Positions 43,843 through 52,521 of a stretch of 64,000 nucleotides of DNA are shown one piece after another (position 1 is the first letter of the stretch; each line of letters opens with the position of its first letter). The notes under the pieces are model-generated. The model had not been told where the DNA came from. It saw nothing but the letters and a program-made list of their open reading frames with translations, and made no database searches. A program made the translations under genes and the position numbers. The DNA comes from CADEFQ01 sp035433705 (lineage in GTDB: Bacteria > Pseudomonadota > Gammaproteobacteria > Steroidobacterales > Steroidobacteraceae). Location: NCBI GenBank assembly GCA_035433705.1, contig DAORVK010000003.1:1-64000 (forward strand), in the 5' to 3' direction.

Positions 43843-43870
43843 ATTATACTGACGTATGCTCCGGTGTACA
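43843..43870 (-). promoter_or_regulatory. Predicted sigma-70 promoter for dksA-gluQ
   Basis: On the minus strand TGTACA (43870-43865) and a perfect TATAAT (43848-43843) are separated by 16 bp, followed by a CCCGCG discriminator. It lies between queF and dksA. Confidence 0.65.
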
Positions 43871-43891
43871 GACCTGCGCAAGTGGCCGAAT

Positions 43892-44281
43892 TCAGGGCAA
43901 TCCCACCGCAGGCGAAGGAACCCAGCCTGACTGTCGGCGCTCGGCGACGACTGTGGTGCAGATACCCCCCCGGACATTGAATTTCGCGGTCAGACGCATG
44001 AAGCGCGGCTCGGTCGCGGCGGCCAGCACATTGACGATTTCGTTTGTCACGGCCTCGTGAAAGGCGCCGCGATCGCGAAACGACCAGACAAAAAGCTTCA
44101 GTGATTTCAACTCGACACAGCGCTTGTCGGGGACGTATTCGAGCTCGAGCGTTGCGAAGTCGGGCTGGCCCGTCTTCGGGCACAGGCAGGTGAACTCCGG
44201 AATCGACATGCGGATCGTGTAGTCGATCCCCGCTTCCGGATTCGGGAAGGTTTCGAGGGTCGTCGAGGGCTGTGAAGGCAT
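43892..44281 (-). CDS. queF: NADPH-dependent 7-cyano-7-deazaguanine reductase QueF (short type)
   Basis: Reduces preQ0 to preQ1 in queuosine synthesis. It has 129 residues and is the unimodular type. The catalytic Cys and Asp are in CLCPKTGQPDF, the substrate region is VELKSLKLFVWSFRDRGAFHE, and RLTAKFNVRGGI is conserved. The upstream and downstream steps of queuosine use meet here, because gluQ, which glutamylates queuosine tRNA, lies two genes downstream. It is divergent from smc with 27 bp between starts. Confidence 0.96.
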   Translation of the reverse strand: MPSQPSTTLETFPNPEAGIDYTIRMSIPEFTCLCPKTGQPDFATLELEYVPDKRCVELKSLKLFVWSFRDRGAFHEAVTNEIVNVLAAATEPRFMRLTAKFNVRGGICTTVVAERRQSGWVPSPAVGLP

Positions 44282-44292
44282 GGCGATTAATT

Positions 44293-44298
44293 TACACT
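44293..44298 (+). promoter_or_regulatory. Predicted -10 box for smc
   Basis: TACACT lies 10 bp upstream of the smc ATG. No convincing -35 is present. Transcription would start about four bases before the start codon. Confidence 0.4.
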
Positions 44299-44308
44299 AG
44301 CTGCCCTG

Positions 44309-47300
44309 ATGCGACTCACCAAGATCAAGCTTGCCGGCTTCAAGTCCTTCGTCGATCCCACTGCGGTCAGTTTTCCGAGCAACCTGACGGGCGTCGTCGG
44401 CCCGAACGGCTGCGGCAAGTCGAACGTCATCGATGCCGTGCGCTGGGTCATGGGCGAGCTGTCCGCGCGTCACCTGCGCGGCGATTCGATGACCGATGTC
44501 ATATTCAACGGCTCAAGCGCGCGCAAGCCCGTCGGTACGGCACACGTCGAGCTGGTGTTCGACAATGCGGACGGCAAGATTTCGGGGCCCTACGCGAGCT
44601 ACAGCGAGGTCTCGCTGAAGCGCCAGGTGGCGCGCGACGGCAGTTCCACCTACTTCATCAACGGCGCGCGCTGCCGCCGGCGCGACATCACGCAGCTGTT
44701 TCTCGGCACCGGCCTCGGCTCGCGCAGCTACGCGATCATCGAGCAGGGCATGATCTCGCGCGTCATCGAGTCGAAGCCCGACGACATGCGCGCCTTTGTC
44801 GAGGAGGCTGCCGGGATCTCGCGCTACAAGGAACGGCGGCGGGAGACCGAAAGCCGAATCGCCGACACGCGCGAGAACCTCGAGCGCCTGCAGGATCTGC
44901 GCGACGAAGTCGACAAGCAGATCCGGCACCTGCAGCGCCAGGCGGCCACCGCGCGGCGCTACCAGGCGATGAAGGAAGAGGAGCGCAAGCTGGTCGCCGA
45001 AGTCCTCGCGCTGCGTCTGCGCGATCTCGACAGCGGCGCCGGCGTACACGATTCAGCCATGCGGGAATGCGATCTCGCGATGCAGGCCGCGCTCGCCGAC
45101 CAGCGCGCAGCCGAGGCCGCGATCGAGCGTCAGCGCGAATTCCACGATGAGCAGACAGCGCTCGTGGCAGCAGTGCAGGGGCGCTATTACGAGGTGGGCG
45201 CCGACATTTCGCGCACCGAACAGGCGCTGCAGCATGCGCGCGAGTTGCGCGAGCGGCGCACCGCGGATCTCGCGGGCACCCGCAGCGCGCTCGGCGATGT
45301 CGCGGTGCTGATCGAGCGCGACACCGCGGAGCTCGCCGCGCTGCGTGCAGAGATCGCGATGCTCGCACCGCAACTCGAGGAGGCGCACCGGGCCGAGAGC
45401 GTGGCGGCCGGCTCGCTGACGGAGATGGAAGGGGCGCTTGCCGGATGGCAGCGCAGCTGGGAAGACTTCAACCGGGATTGGGGCGCGGCCGACCAGGCGA
45501 CCCAGGTCGAGCGCGCCCGCATCGAACAACTCGAGAACCAGTTCAGGCGCCTGGCCGGGCAGACTGACCGCCTTGCCGTCGAGCGCGATGCGCTGATCGC
45601 TCAGGAGTCACGTGCACAGATCGCCGATCTGGCCGGTCGTGAGTCGACCGCGCGCGCGACTGCCGATGAGCTTGCCGAGGCCCTGACTGCCGCGCTCGCG
45701 CACGTGCAGGAAGCACGCGGCCGGCAGCTGCAGAGCGAGATGCGCCTCGAGGGCCTGCGCGCCGAGCGGGAGCGCCTGCGCGGCGAGGTCCTGTCACTTG
45801 AAGCGCTGCAGAAGGCGGCGCTCGGCCGCGATGTCGGTCGCGCCGGCGAGTGGCTTGCGAGTGCGGGGCTCGCCGGCCGCGGCCGCCTGGCCGAGCTCCT
45901 GTCGGTCGACGACGGCTGGGACCGTGCCGTCGAAACGGCGCTTGGCGACTATCTCGAAGCCGTTTGTGTCGAGAATCTCGACGGCGTGGCGGGCTCGATC
46001 GATGCCCTGAGCGGCGCCAGCGTGACCCTGCTCGAGCCCGGCCGACCGGCAAGCGGTGACGGTGCTCGCGGCGCATCGCTCGCGCAGCATGTGCATGGCC
46101 CGGAGGCGCTCGTGGATCTGCTCGGGCGCGTGCTCACGTCTGATTCGCTCGCGAACGCACTGCGGATGCGCGCGAGCCTCGCCGCCGACCAGTCGGTGAT
46201 CACCCGGCAAGGGGAGTGGGTCGGGCGCAGCTGGCTGCGTGTGAGCCGCGGCGTTGATCATCATGCGGGTGTCATCGAACGCGAGCAGCGGCTCAAGGGC
46301 GTGCGCGCCGAATTCGACACGGCTGACCGGCGCGTGCGCGAAGTCGAGGAGCAGATCGCTGCGCTGCGTTCCGCGCTCGCCGCGGCGGAGCAGGTGCGCG
46401 ACGCGGCACAGGCGCGCATCCAGAGTGCGCACCGCGAGCACGCGGACGTCCTCGGTCAGCTCGAGGCGGGCAGGGCCCGCGCACAGGAAATGGCGTCGCG
46501 CCGCGAGCGGCTCGAGCTGGAAGCGGCGGATGCCGCGCGCGAAATCGGCGTCACGCAGGACGCACTCGCCAGGGCGCGCACCGCGCTTGATCGCGGGCTC
46601 AATGCGCTGTCCGACCTTGACGCGCGCCGCCCGCAGCTCGAAGCGGAGCGTGAAGAACGGCGCGAGCAGGTCGCGAGCGCCCGCGAACGCGCGCAGGCGA
46701 CGCAGCTCTCTGCACGTGATCTGCTGATACGCAGCGAGTCACGCCGCTCCGGCGAGTCCGGCAAGAGCGTGAATCTCGCGCGTCTGCACGAGCAGCGCGG
46801 CCAGCTCGAGGCGCGCGTCGCAGGGCTCGACGCCGAACTCGCCGGCAGCGACGAGCCGGTCCGCGAACTGCAACAGCGACTCGACGAGGCGCTCGGCCGG
46901 CGCATGACGATCGAGAGCGAACTCGCAGCGAGCCGGCGTGGCCTCGAAGAGGCCGACGCGAACCTGCGCGAGCTCGACGAGCGGCGAGTCGGTGCCGAAC
47001 AGCGCGTCGGCTCGGCGCGCGAGGCCATGGAGGCGGCGCGCCTTGCGGCGCAGGAGACGCGCGTGCGCCGCGAGAGCATTGCCGAGCAGTTTGCGGCGAC
47101 GCGCTTCGAGATCGACACGGTGCTCGGGGGGCTCGCGGCAGACGCCGCCGTGCCGCAATGGGAAGAGCGTCTCGAGGCCGCGCGCGCCGACATCGGCAAG
47201 CTCGGGCAGGTCAATCTCGCGGCGATTGACGAGCTGAAGGAGAACACCGAGCGCAAGGAGTATCTCGACCGCCAGTTTGCCGACCTTGTATCGGCGCTCG

Positions 47301-47815
47301 AAATCCTCGAACAGGCGATGCGCAAGATCGACAAGGAGACCCGCACGCGCTTCGAGGACACCTTCAATCGCATCAACGCCGGGTTGCAGGAGAAGTTTCC
47401 ACGACTCTTCGGTGGTGGTCACGCCTATATAGAGCTCGCGGGCGACGATCCGCTGTCGGCGGGCGTTGCGATCATGGCGCGTCCGCCGGGCAAGCGAAAC
47501 AGCACGATCTCGCAGCTTTCGGGCGGCGAGAAGGCGCTCACCGCAGTGGCGCTCGTCTTCTCGATCTTCGACCTGAACCCGGCGCCCTTCTGCCTGCTCG
47601 ACGAGGTCGATGCGCCGCTCGACGAGCACAACGTCGGGCGCTTCTGCGAAATCGTGCGCGAGATGTCGCAGCGCGTGCAGTTCATCTTCATCACGCACAA
47701 CAAGGTGACGATGGAACTCGCATCGAGTCTCCTCGGCGTCACGATGACTGAGCCCGGCGTGTCGCGGCTTGTCGCAGTCGATGTCGACGAGGCCGTCCGT
47801 CTCGCTACTGCGTAG
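44309..47815 (+). CDS. smc: Chromosome partition protein SMC
   Basis: ATPase that compacts and resolves the chromosome together with ScpA and ScpB, both encoded about 8 kb downstream. It has 1168 residues. The N-terminal Walker A is GPNGCGKS (near 31), long coiled coils run about 170-500 and 660-1010, and a hinge domain lies near 510-640. C-terminal signature LSGGEKAL and Walker B PFCLLDEVDAPLD complete the head. Many gammaproteobacteria instead use MukBEF, so an SMC-ScpAB set supports an early-branching lineage. No Shine-Dalgarno sequence is present. Confidence 0.98.
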   Translation: MRLTKIKLAGFKSFVDPTAVSFPSNLTGVVGPNGCGKSNVIDAVRWVMGELSARHLRGDSMTDVIFNGSSARKPVGTAHVELVFDNADGKISGPYASYSEVSLKRQVARDGSSTYFINGARCRRRDITQLFLGTGLGSRSYAIIEQGMISRVIESKPDDMRAFVEEAAGISRYKERRRETESRIADTRENLERLQDLRDEVDKQIRHLQRQAATARRYQAMKEEERKLVAEVLALRLRDLDSGAGVHDSAMRECDLAMQAALADQRAAEAAIERQREFHDEQTALVAAVQGRYYEVGADISRTEQALQHARELRERRTADLAGTRSALGDVAVLIERDTAELAALRAEIAMLAPQLEEAHRAESVAAGSLTEMEGALAGWQRSWEDFNRDWGAADQATQVERARIEQLENQFRRLAGQTDRLAVERDALIAQESRAQIADLAGRESTARATADELAEALTAALAHVQEARGRQLQSEMRLEGLRAERERLRGEVLSLEALQKAALGRDVGRAGEWLASAGLAGRGRLAELLSVDDGWDRAVETALGDYLEAVCVENLDGVAGSIDALSGASVTLLEPGRPASGDGARGASLAQHVHGPEALVDLLGRVLTSDSLANALRMRASLAADQSVITRQGEWVGRSWLRVSRGVDHHAGVIEREQRLKGVRAEFDTADRRVREVEEQIAALRSALAAAEQVRDAAQARIQSAHREHADVLGQLEAGRARAQEMASRRERLELEAADAAREIGVTQDALARARTALDRGLNALSDLDARRPQLEAEREERREQVASARERAQATQLSARDLLIRSESRRSGESGKSVNLARLHEQRGQLEARVAGLDAELAGSDEPVRELQQRLDEALGRRMTIESELAASRRGLEEADANLRELDERRVGAEQRVGSAREAMEAARLAAQETRVRRESIAEQFAATRFEIDTVLGGLAADAAVPQWEERLEAARADIGKLGQVNLAAIDELKENTERKEYLDRQFADLVSALEILEQAMRKIDKETRTRFEDTFNRINAGLQEKFPRLFGGGHAYIELAGDDPLSAGVAIMARPPGKRNSTISQLSGGEKALTAVALVFSIFDLNPAPFCLLDEVDAPLDEHNVGRFCEIVREMSQRVQFIFITHNKVTMELASSLLGVTMTEPGVSRLVAVDVDEAVRLATA

Positions 47816-47826
47816 TGGGGGTCGGC

Positions 47827-48681
47827 ATGCCTGAACTGCGCATCATTCTCCTGGTCGCCGGCGCGATACTGATCGTCGGCCTGCTCGCCTGGGAGCGCAG
47901 GAAGGGCAGGGCCACTGTGCGGCCCACGACCCCGGTCCCGCCGCCGGAGGCGATCGCGTCACCGCCGCCGGGTCCGCCTGCAACGGTGCCCGCTGCGCAC
48001 GCGCCGCCACCGCTGCGCGCGGGGCGCGAGGTGAGCCAGGATCTGCCCGTGATCCAGCTGGGCGATGCCGTCGACATCGACCTGTCGTTCGGAGCGAAGC
48101 CGCTGGAGCCGGCGGTGCCGCTGCACATCGCGCTGTCCGAAGATGTCGAGGCAGTGCAGTTCGACGGCGACGGCATCGGGCCTGCGTTCGAGCGCGGCGC
48201 GGAGAGCGCGCCCTGGCAGGCACCGGCGGTCGCACGGCTCACAGCCGCCGATCTCGTACTCGACTGGCCTGCCGAAGCGGAACGGCAGATCCTCGCGCTG
48301 CGCGTAGTCCCGCGCAGCGTGGATCGCTTCACGGGCCGGTCGGTGCGACAGGCACTCGTCGGTGAGGGCTTTCTGCACGGGCCGTTGGAGATCTTTCATC
48401 TGCCACGCGAGGACGGGCGCGTCCTCGTGAGCGCGGCAGGGCTGACGCGTCCGGGGACTTTCCGGCTCGATGCGATGGACGCCGAGCGTTACGCAGGGAT
48501 CAACGTGTTCGCCGTCCTGCCGGGCGCCCTGCCCGCCGAGGAAATCTTCGACCGCCTCATCGAGGTGGCACGCGGCCTCGCCGCGCGCCTGAACGCCGAA
48601 CTGCGCGATCATCGCGGGGAGCCGCTCACGACGGCGCGCGTCGTCGCGCTGCGCGCGCAACATGCGGGAGCCGGGCCGTGA
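47827..48681 (+). CDS. zipA: Cell division protein ZipA
   Basis: Membrane anchor for the FtsZ ring. It has about 284 residues. An N-terminal membrane helix (about 4-20, LRIILLVAGAILIVGLLAW) is followed by a basic stretch, a Pro-rich unstructured linker (about 35-75) and a C-terminal FtsZ-binding domain (about 145-280) containing RVVPRSVDRFTG and GLEIFHLPRED-like strands. A GTG four codons upstream is the alternative start. The smc-zipA-ligA order is conserved. Sequence identity in this family is low, so context carries weight. Confidence 0.88.
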   Translation: MPELRIILLVAGAILIVGLLAWERRKGRATVRPTTPVPPPEAIASPPPGPPATVPAAHAPPPLRAGREVSQDLPVIQLGDAVDIDLSFGAKPLEPAVPLHIALSEDVEAVQFDGDGIGPAFERGAESAPWQAPAVARLTAADLVLDWPAEAERQILALRVVPRSVDRFTGRSVRQALVGEGFLHGPLEIFHLPREDGRVLVSAAGLTRPGTFRLDAMDAERYAGINVFAVLPGALPAEEIFDRLIEVARGLAARLNAELRDHRGEPLTTARVVALRAQHAGAGP

Positions 48682-50705
48682 AGGACGACGCGCGGCGTCG
48701 GGTTGCCGAGCTGCGCACGCTGATTGGCCATCACGATCGGCGCTACCACGTCCTCGACGATCCTGAAATCTCCGACGCCGACTACGACCTGCTGGTGCGC
48801 GAGTTGCGGGCGCTCGAGGCCGGGCGTCCGGAACTCGTCACAGCCGATTCGCCGACGCAGCGGGTTGGCGCGGGCCCCGCTACGAGCTTTGCGGTGGTTG
48901 TGCACCGCGTGCCGATGCTGTCGCTTGGCAACGGCTTCACCGATGACGACGTGCGCGACTTCGACCGGCGCGTGCGCAAGCTGCTCGGCAGCGACGCACC
49001 CGTTGAATACGCGGCCGAGCCGAAGCTCGACGGTCTCGCCATTGCGCTCATCTACCGCGACGGAAGCTTCGCCCAGGCGGCCACGCGTGGTGACGGCGGC
49101 CGCGGCGAGGATGTCACGGCGAGCGTCGCGCAGATCCGCGGCGTGCCACAGCGGCTTGCGGGCGCGGCGCCGGCGCTTCTCGAGGTGCGCGGCGAGATCT
49201 TCATGCCGCTCGCGGGCTTTCGCCGGCTTAATGAGGAGATGACGGCGCGTGGCGAAAAAGCCTTTGTGAATCCGCGCAACGCCGCGGCCGGCAGCGTGCG
49301 CCAGCTCGATCCCGAAGTCACACGCGCACGACCGCTCGAGTTGTTCATCTACGGTCTCGGCGATGTCGCGCCGGCGGCGCCGCCGCGTCGGCAGAGCGAG
49401 TTGCTCGGATGGCTGCGCGCGCTGGGTTTTGCAACCAGTCCGCTTGCGGCGACTGTGAGTGGGCCCGAGGCGTGCCTCGACTACTATCGCCGTCTCGCAG
49501 CCGAACGCGCCTCGTTGCCGTACCAGATCGACGGGGTCGTCTACAAGGTGAACGACCGGCAGGCGCAGGAGCGCCTCGGCTTCATAGCCCGTGAGCCGCG
49601 CTGGGCGCTTGCACACAAGTTTCCGGCAGAGGAGGCGTTCACGCTGCTGCGCGACGTCGAGTTCCAGGTGGGCCGCACCGGCGTGCTCACGCCCGTCGCA
49701 CGTCTCGAGCCGGTATTCGTCGGGGGTGCGACCGTGAGCAACGCAACCCTGCACAACATGGACGAAGTCGCCCGCAAGGACATTCGCATCGGCGACACGG
49801 TGGTCGTGCGGCGCGCGGGTGATGTGATACCGGAGATCGTCGCGGTTGTTGCGGAGCGTCGGCCCGCCGATGCGCGCCGGATTGAACTGCCTGCGGCGTG
49901 CCCGAGCTGCGGTTCTGCGGTCGTCAGGGAAGAGGGCGAGGCGGTCGCGCGCTGCACGGGCGGCTTTCGCTGCAAGGCGCAGCGACGCGAGGCGCTCAAG
50001 CATTTTGCCGGGCGGCGCGCGCTCGACATCGACGGGCTCGGTGATCGCATCATCGATCAACTCGTTGAGCGCGAGAGGGTGCGCTCGCCCGCGGACTTCT
50101 ACACGCTCGAGGCGGGTGATCTCGCGAACCTCGACCGGATGGGAGCAAAGTCCGCGCAGAATCTCGTCGCGGCCATCGCCGGCAGTCGCGCGACCACGCT
50201 GCCGCGCGTGCTGCTCGGGCTTGGAATCCGTGATGTCGGCGAGGCGACCGCGCTCGCGCTCTCGAGGCACTTCGGCGACATCGAAGCACTGATGGCGGCG
50301 GATGAGGCGCAAGTCCAGCAGGTTCCCGACGTGGGCCCGGTGGTGGCCGCCCATGTGGTGCGTTTCTTCGCAGACTCCGCCAATCGCCAGCTCATCGGGG
50401 CGTTGCGCGAGCGGGGCGTACGGTGGCCGGTGGTCCCGGTCGTGCGCGAGGAGGAGGCGCCCCTTGCGGGGCTCACGTTCGTGCTGACGGGCACGCTCGC
50501 CGCGCTCACTCGTGAGAAGGCGACCGAGGCGCTCGTCGCGCTTGGAGCGAAAGTGGCCGGTTCGGTGTCGAAGAAGACGAGCTTTGTGGTGGCCGGCGAG
50601 GATGCCGGCAGCAAGCTCGACAAGGCGCGAGCACTCGGCGTGCCGGTAATCGACGAGCAGGCGCTCGCTGCGGCGATCAGGGAGCGGAAGCCACCGCCGA
50701 CCTGA
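48678..50705 (+). CDS. ligA: NAD-dependent DNA ligase LigA
   Basis: Seals nicks in replication and repair using NAD. It has 675 residues. An N-terminal Ia domain with YHVLDDPEISDADYD leads to the adenylation domain, where the catalytic Lys is in EPKLDGLA (near 116). An OB fold follows, then a four-Cys zinc finger (CPSCGSAVV...CTGGFRCKAQ, near 410-435), helix-hairpin-helix repeats and a C-terminal BRCT domain (about 595-670). The GTG start overlaps the zipA stop (GTGA). Confidence 0.98.
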   Translation: MKDDARRRVAELRTLIGHHDRRYHVLDDPEISDADYDLLVRELRALEAGRPELVTADSPTQRVGAGPATSFAVVVHRVPMLSLGNGFTDDDVRDFDRRVRKLLGSDAPVEYAAEPKLDGLAIALIYRDGSFAQAATRGDGGRGEDVTASVAQIRGVPQRLAGAAPALLEVRGEIFMPLAGFRRLNEEMTARGEKAFVNPRNAAAGSVRQLDPEVTRARPLELFIYGLGDVAPAAPPRRQSELLGWLRALGFATSPLAATVSGPEACLDYYRRLAAERASLPYQIDGVVYKVNDRQAQERLGFIAREPRWALAHKFPAEEAFTLLRDVEFQVGRTGVLTPVARLEPVFVGGATVSNATLHNMDEVARKDIRIGDTVVVRRAGDVIPEIVAVVAERRPADARRIELPAACPSCGSAVVREEGEAVARCTGGFRCKAQRREALKHFAGRRALDIDGLGDRIIDQLVERERVRSPADFYTLEAGDLANLDRMGAKSAQNLVAAIAGSRATTLPRVLLGLGIRDVGEATALALSRHFGDIEALMAADEAQVQQVPDVGPVVAAHVVRFFADSANRQLIGALRERGVRWPVVPVVREEEAPLAGLTFVLTGTLAALTREKATEALVALGAKVAGSVSKKTSFVVAGEDAGSKLDKARALGVPVIDEQALAAAIRERKPPPT

Positions 50706-50712
50706 GAAGACC

Positions 50713-50787
50713 TGGTGCCGGGTTTTCGGTTATTCGGTTATTGGCGCGCTTCGCCGCAATAACCGAATAACCGAAAACCCGGCACCA
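50713..50787. repeat. Perfect 31-bp inverted repeat (palindromic element) between convergent ligA and ppiC-like gene
   Basis: Arms 50713-50743 and 50757-50787 are exact reverse complements around a 13-nt loop. Within each arm an 8-bp direct repeat (CGGTTATT twice) occurs. The arms are AT-richer than the surroundings. There is no adjoining T tract, although the position between convergent stops would suit a bidirectional terminator. A dispersed palindromic repeat or MITE-like insertion is equally possible. Confidence 0.9.
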
Positions 50788-50802
50788 ATGCCTCGCTCGG
50801 GG

Positions 50803-51630
50803 TCAGGGTGTCTTGGCGATTTTCGCGGTCTTCATCAGCTCGTCGGCATAGGCCTTGAACTTCTTCGCCTGCACGATCTGCACGAGGCGTTCCTTGACGC
50901 TGTCGTACGGTGGTGGTTGCAGGTCGCGCGTGTCATCGAGCCGGATCACGTGCCAGCCGTACTGGGTCTGCACGGGTGTTTTCGTGTACTCGCCCTTCTT
51001 GAGCGCGACGACCGCTGCCGCGAAGGGCGGCACCATACGATCGGGCGTGAACCAGCCGAGGTCGCCTCCGTTCTCTTTCGACGAGTCGATCGACTCGCGT
51101 CGCGCGAGCGTCTCGAATTTCTCACCCTTGTCGAGCTTGCCGATGAGGCTCTTCGCGAAGTCCTCCGTCGCGACGAGGATATGGCGCGCGTGATACTCCT
51201 GCTTCGAGAGCGCGCCGATCTGCGCTTCGTATTCTGCGCGCAGTTCCTGTTCGGTCGGCGTCTTGTCGGCGAGAACCTTCTGCATCATCTCCTGCTGCAG
51301 GAGGTTGAGCCGCGAAAGCTCGAGCATCGCCGCCGTTTCGGGTTTCGCCGCAAGCCCGTCCTTCTCCGCCTGCGCGGCGATGAGCTCCGCGCGCACGAGG
51401 TTGTCGAGGATCTGGCCGCGCTGCTCTTCGGTGAGATCAGCAGGCTCCTTGCCGGACACGCCCTTCGCATAGGTCTCGAACAGGTTCCGCGAAATCGCCT
51501 TGCCGTTCACGGTGGCGACGGGTTTCGCTTCGGCGCTGGCCGCTCCGCTGGCGGGTGCATTGGCTCCGGGCTTGCACGCAGCGACCAGCAGGGCAGTGGC
51601 GAGCACCGCCGGAATCAAAACTGATTTCAT
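50803..51630 (-). CDS. Parvulin-type (PpiC) peptidyl-prolyl isomerase lipoprotein
   Basis: Periplasmic membrane-anchored folding factor. It has 275 residues. A lipoprotein signal ends in the lipobox LVAAC with Cys19, followed by an Ala/Gly-rich spacer. A SurA/PrsA-like helical region (about 40-130) precedes one parvulin domain (about 143-240) with HARHILV, NGGDLGWF and YGWHVIRLDD. Conserved catalytic surroundings suggest an active PPIase, but chaperone function alone is possible. It is downstream of bolA and yciB on the same strand. Confidence 0.88.
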   Translation of the reverse strand: MKSVLIPAVLATALLVAACKPGANAPASGAASAEAKPVATVNGKAISRNLFETYAKGVSGKEPADLTEEQRGQILDNLVRAELIAAQAEKDGLAAKPETAAMLELSRLNLLQQEMMQKVLADKTPTEQELRAEYEAQIGALSKQEYHARHILVATEDFAKSLIGKLDKGEKFETLARRESIDSSKENGGDLGWFTPDRMVPPFAAAVVALKKGEYTKTPVQTQYGWHVIRLDDTRDLQPPPYDSVKERLVQIVQAKKFKAYADELMKTAKIAKTP

Positions 51631-51665
51631 GAGATATCTCAGTGTGTTATGGGGTTAAGTTCAGG

Positions 51666-51944
51666 TCAATCGGAGGGCACATGCGCGCTGATCGATAGCG
51701 CATGGATGTTTCCCGGTATCAGATCGGCGAGCGCAGCATAGACCAAACGGTGGCATTCCAGCGAAGAGCGTCCCGCGAAGGTGCGCGCGATGATCTCGAC
51801 GTGGAAATGGCCGCCCTCGCGCGCGCCCGGATGGCCCACATGCGCGGCGCTGTCGTCCCGGATTTCAAGCGACTCGGGAGCGAACGCCGCCTCGAGCGCC
51901 TGACGTATGCGCGTGACCCGCATGCCGGGTTCGATGATGCTCAT
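51666..51944 (-). CDS. bolA: BolA family protein
   Basis: Small protein that partners monothiol glutaredoxins in iron handling, or acts as a stress-linked regulator. It has 92 residues. The BolA core GHFHVEIIARTFAGRSSLECHRLVYAAL contains the conserved His residues. The ATG at 51944 overlaps the yciB stop (ATGA). The longer frame to 52127 runs through yciB and is not used. Confidence 0.9.
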   Translation of the reverse strand: MSIIEPGMRVTRIRQALEAAFAPESLEIRDDSAAHVGHPGAREGGHFHVEIIARTFAGRSSLECHRLVYAALADLIPGNIHALSISAHVPSD

Positions 51945-52483
51945 TCGGTGCGTGTCCGTTTCAGCAGCCAGGGGAGCTGCGCGGCGATGAAGGCGAAAGT
52001 GAGTGCCGTGAGGCCGAATACCTTGAAATTCACCCACACCCGCTCGCTCGCGTTGAACGCGACCGCGAGGTTCACGAGGCCGAGTACTGCGTAGAAGGCC
52101 ACCCACAGCAGGTTGATCCGCTGCCACATGACGCGCGGCAGGCGTGTTTCGGCGCCGAGTGCGGGACCGAGCAGGCGCTCAACGAGCGGGCGGTCACCGA
52201 TCCAGCGACTGGCAAGCAGCGCGGTGCTCACCAGCCAGAAGAACACGGTCGGCTTCCACTGGATGAAGCGCTGGTCGTGCAGCAGCAGCGTCGCCGCACC
52301 GAAGGCGAATACCAGTGCGGCCGAAATCCAGTGCATGGTCGGCACGCGCTTCAGGAGCAGCCAGTCGGCGGCGAGCATGCCTAGCATCGCGAGCATCAGC
52401 GCGCCGGTCGCGAAATAGAGGTCCTTCAGGTAATAGGCGACGAGAAAGACGACGAGCGGCGCGAAGTCGAGAATCTGCTGCAT
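51941..52483 (-). CDS. yciB: Inner membrane septation protein YciB/IspZ
   Basis: Membrane protein linked to septation and envelope integrity. It has 180 residues with five or six helices. The N-terminal DFAPLVVFLVAYYLKDLYFAT, the central FIQWKPTVFFWL and NFKVFGLTALTFAF near the end are the family hallmarks. It starts 38 bp from the divergent yciO. Confidence 0.94.
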   Translation of the reverse strand: MQQILDFAPLVVFLVAYYLKDLYFATGALMLAMLGMLAADWLLLKRVPTMHWISAALVFAFGAATLLLHDQRFIQWKPTVFFWLVSTALLASRWIGDRPLVERLLGPALGAETRLPRVMWQRINLLWVAFYAVLGLVNLAVAFNASERVWVNFKVFGLTALTFAFIAAQLPWLLKRTRTE

Positions 52484-52509
52484 GGTCGGACGGTGGCGGC
52501 GGGGGCCGA

Positions 52510-52515
52510 TATGAT
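52510..52515 (+). promoter_or_regulatory. Possible -10 box for yciO
   Basis: TATGAT ends six bases before the yciO ATG, so a transcript from it would begin at or next to the start codon. No -35 match was found. Confidence 0.3.
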
Positions 52516-52521
52516 ACCTGC

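Noticed and set aside
43803..44183. N-terminal extension of dksA into queF (372-codon frame)
   Set aside because: The frame runs antisense-free through queF on the same strand but has no DksA-like content, whereas ATG 43802 has a clear AAGGAG and a TATAAT promoter just upstream.
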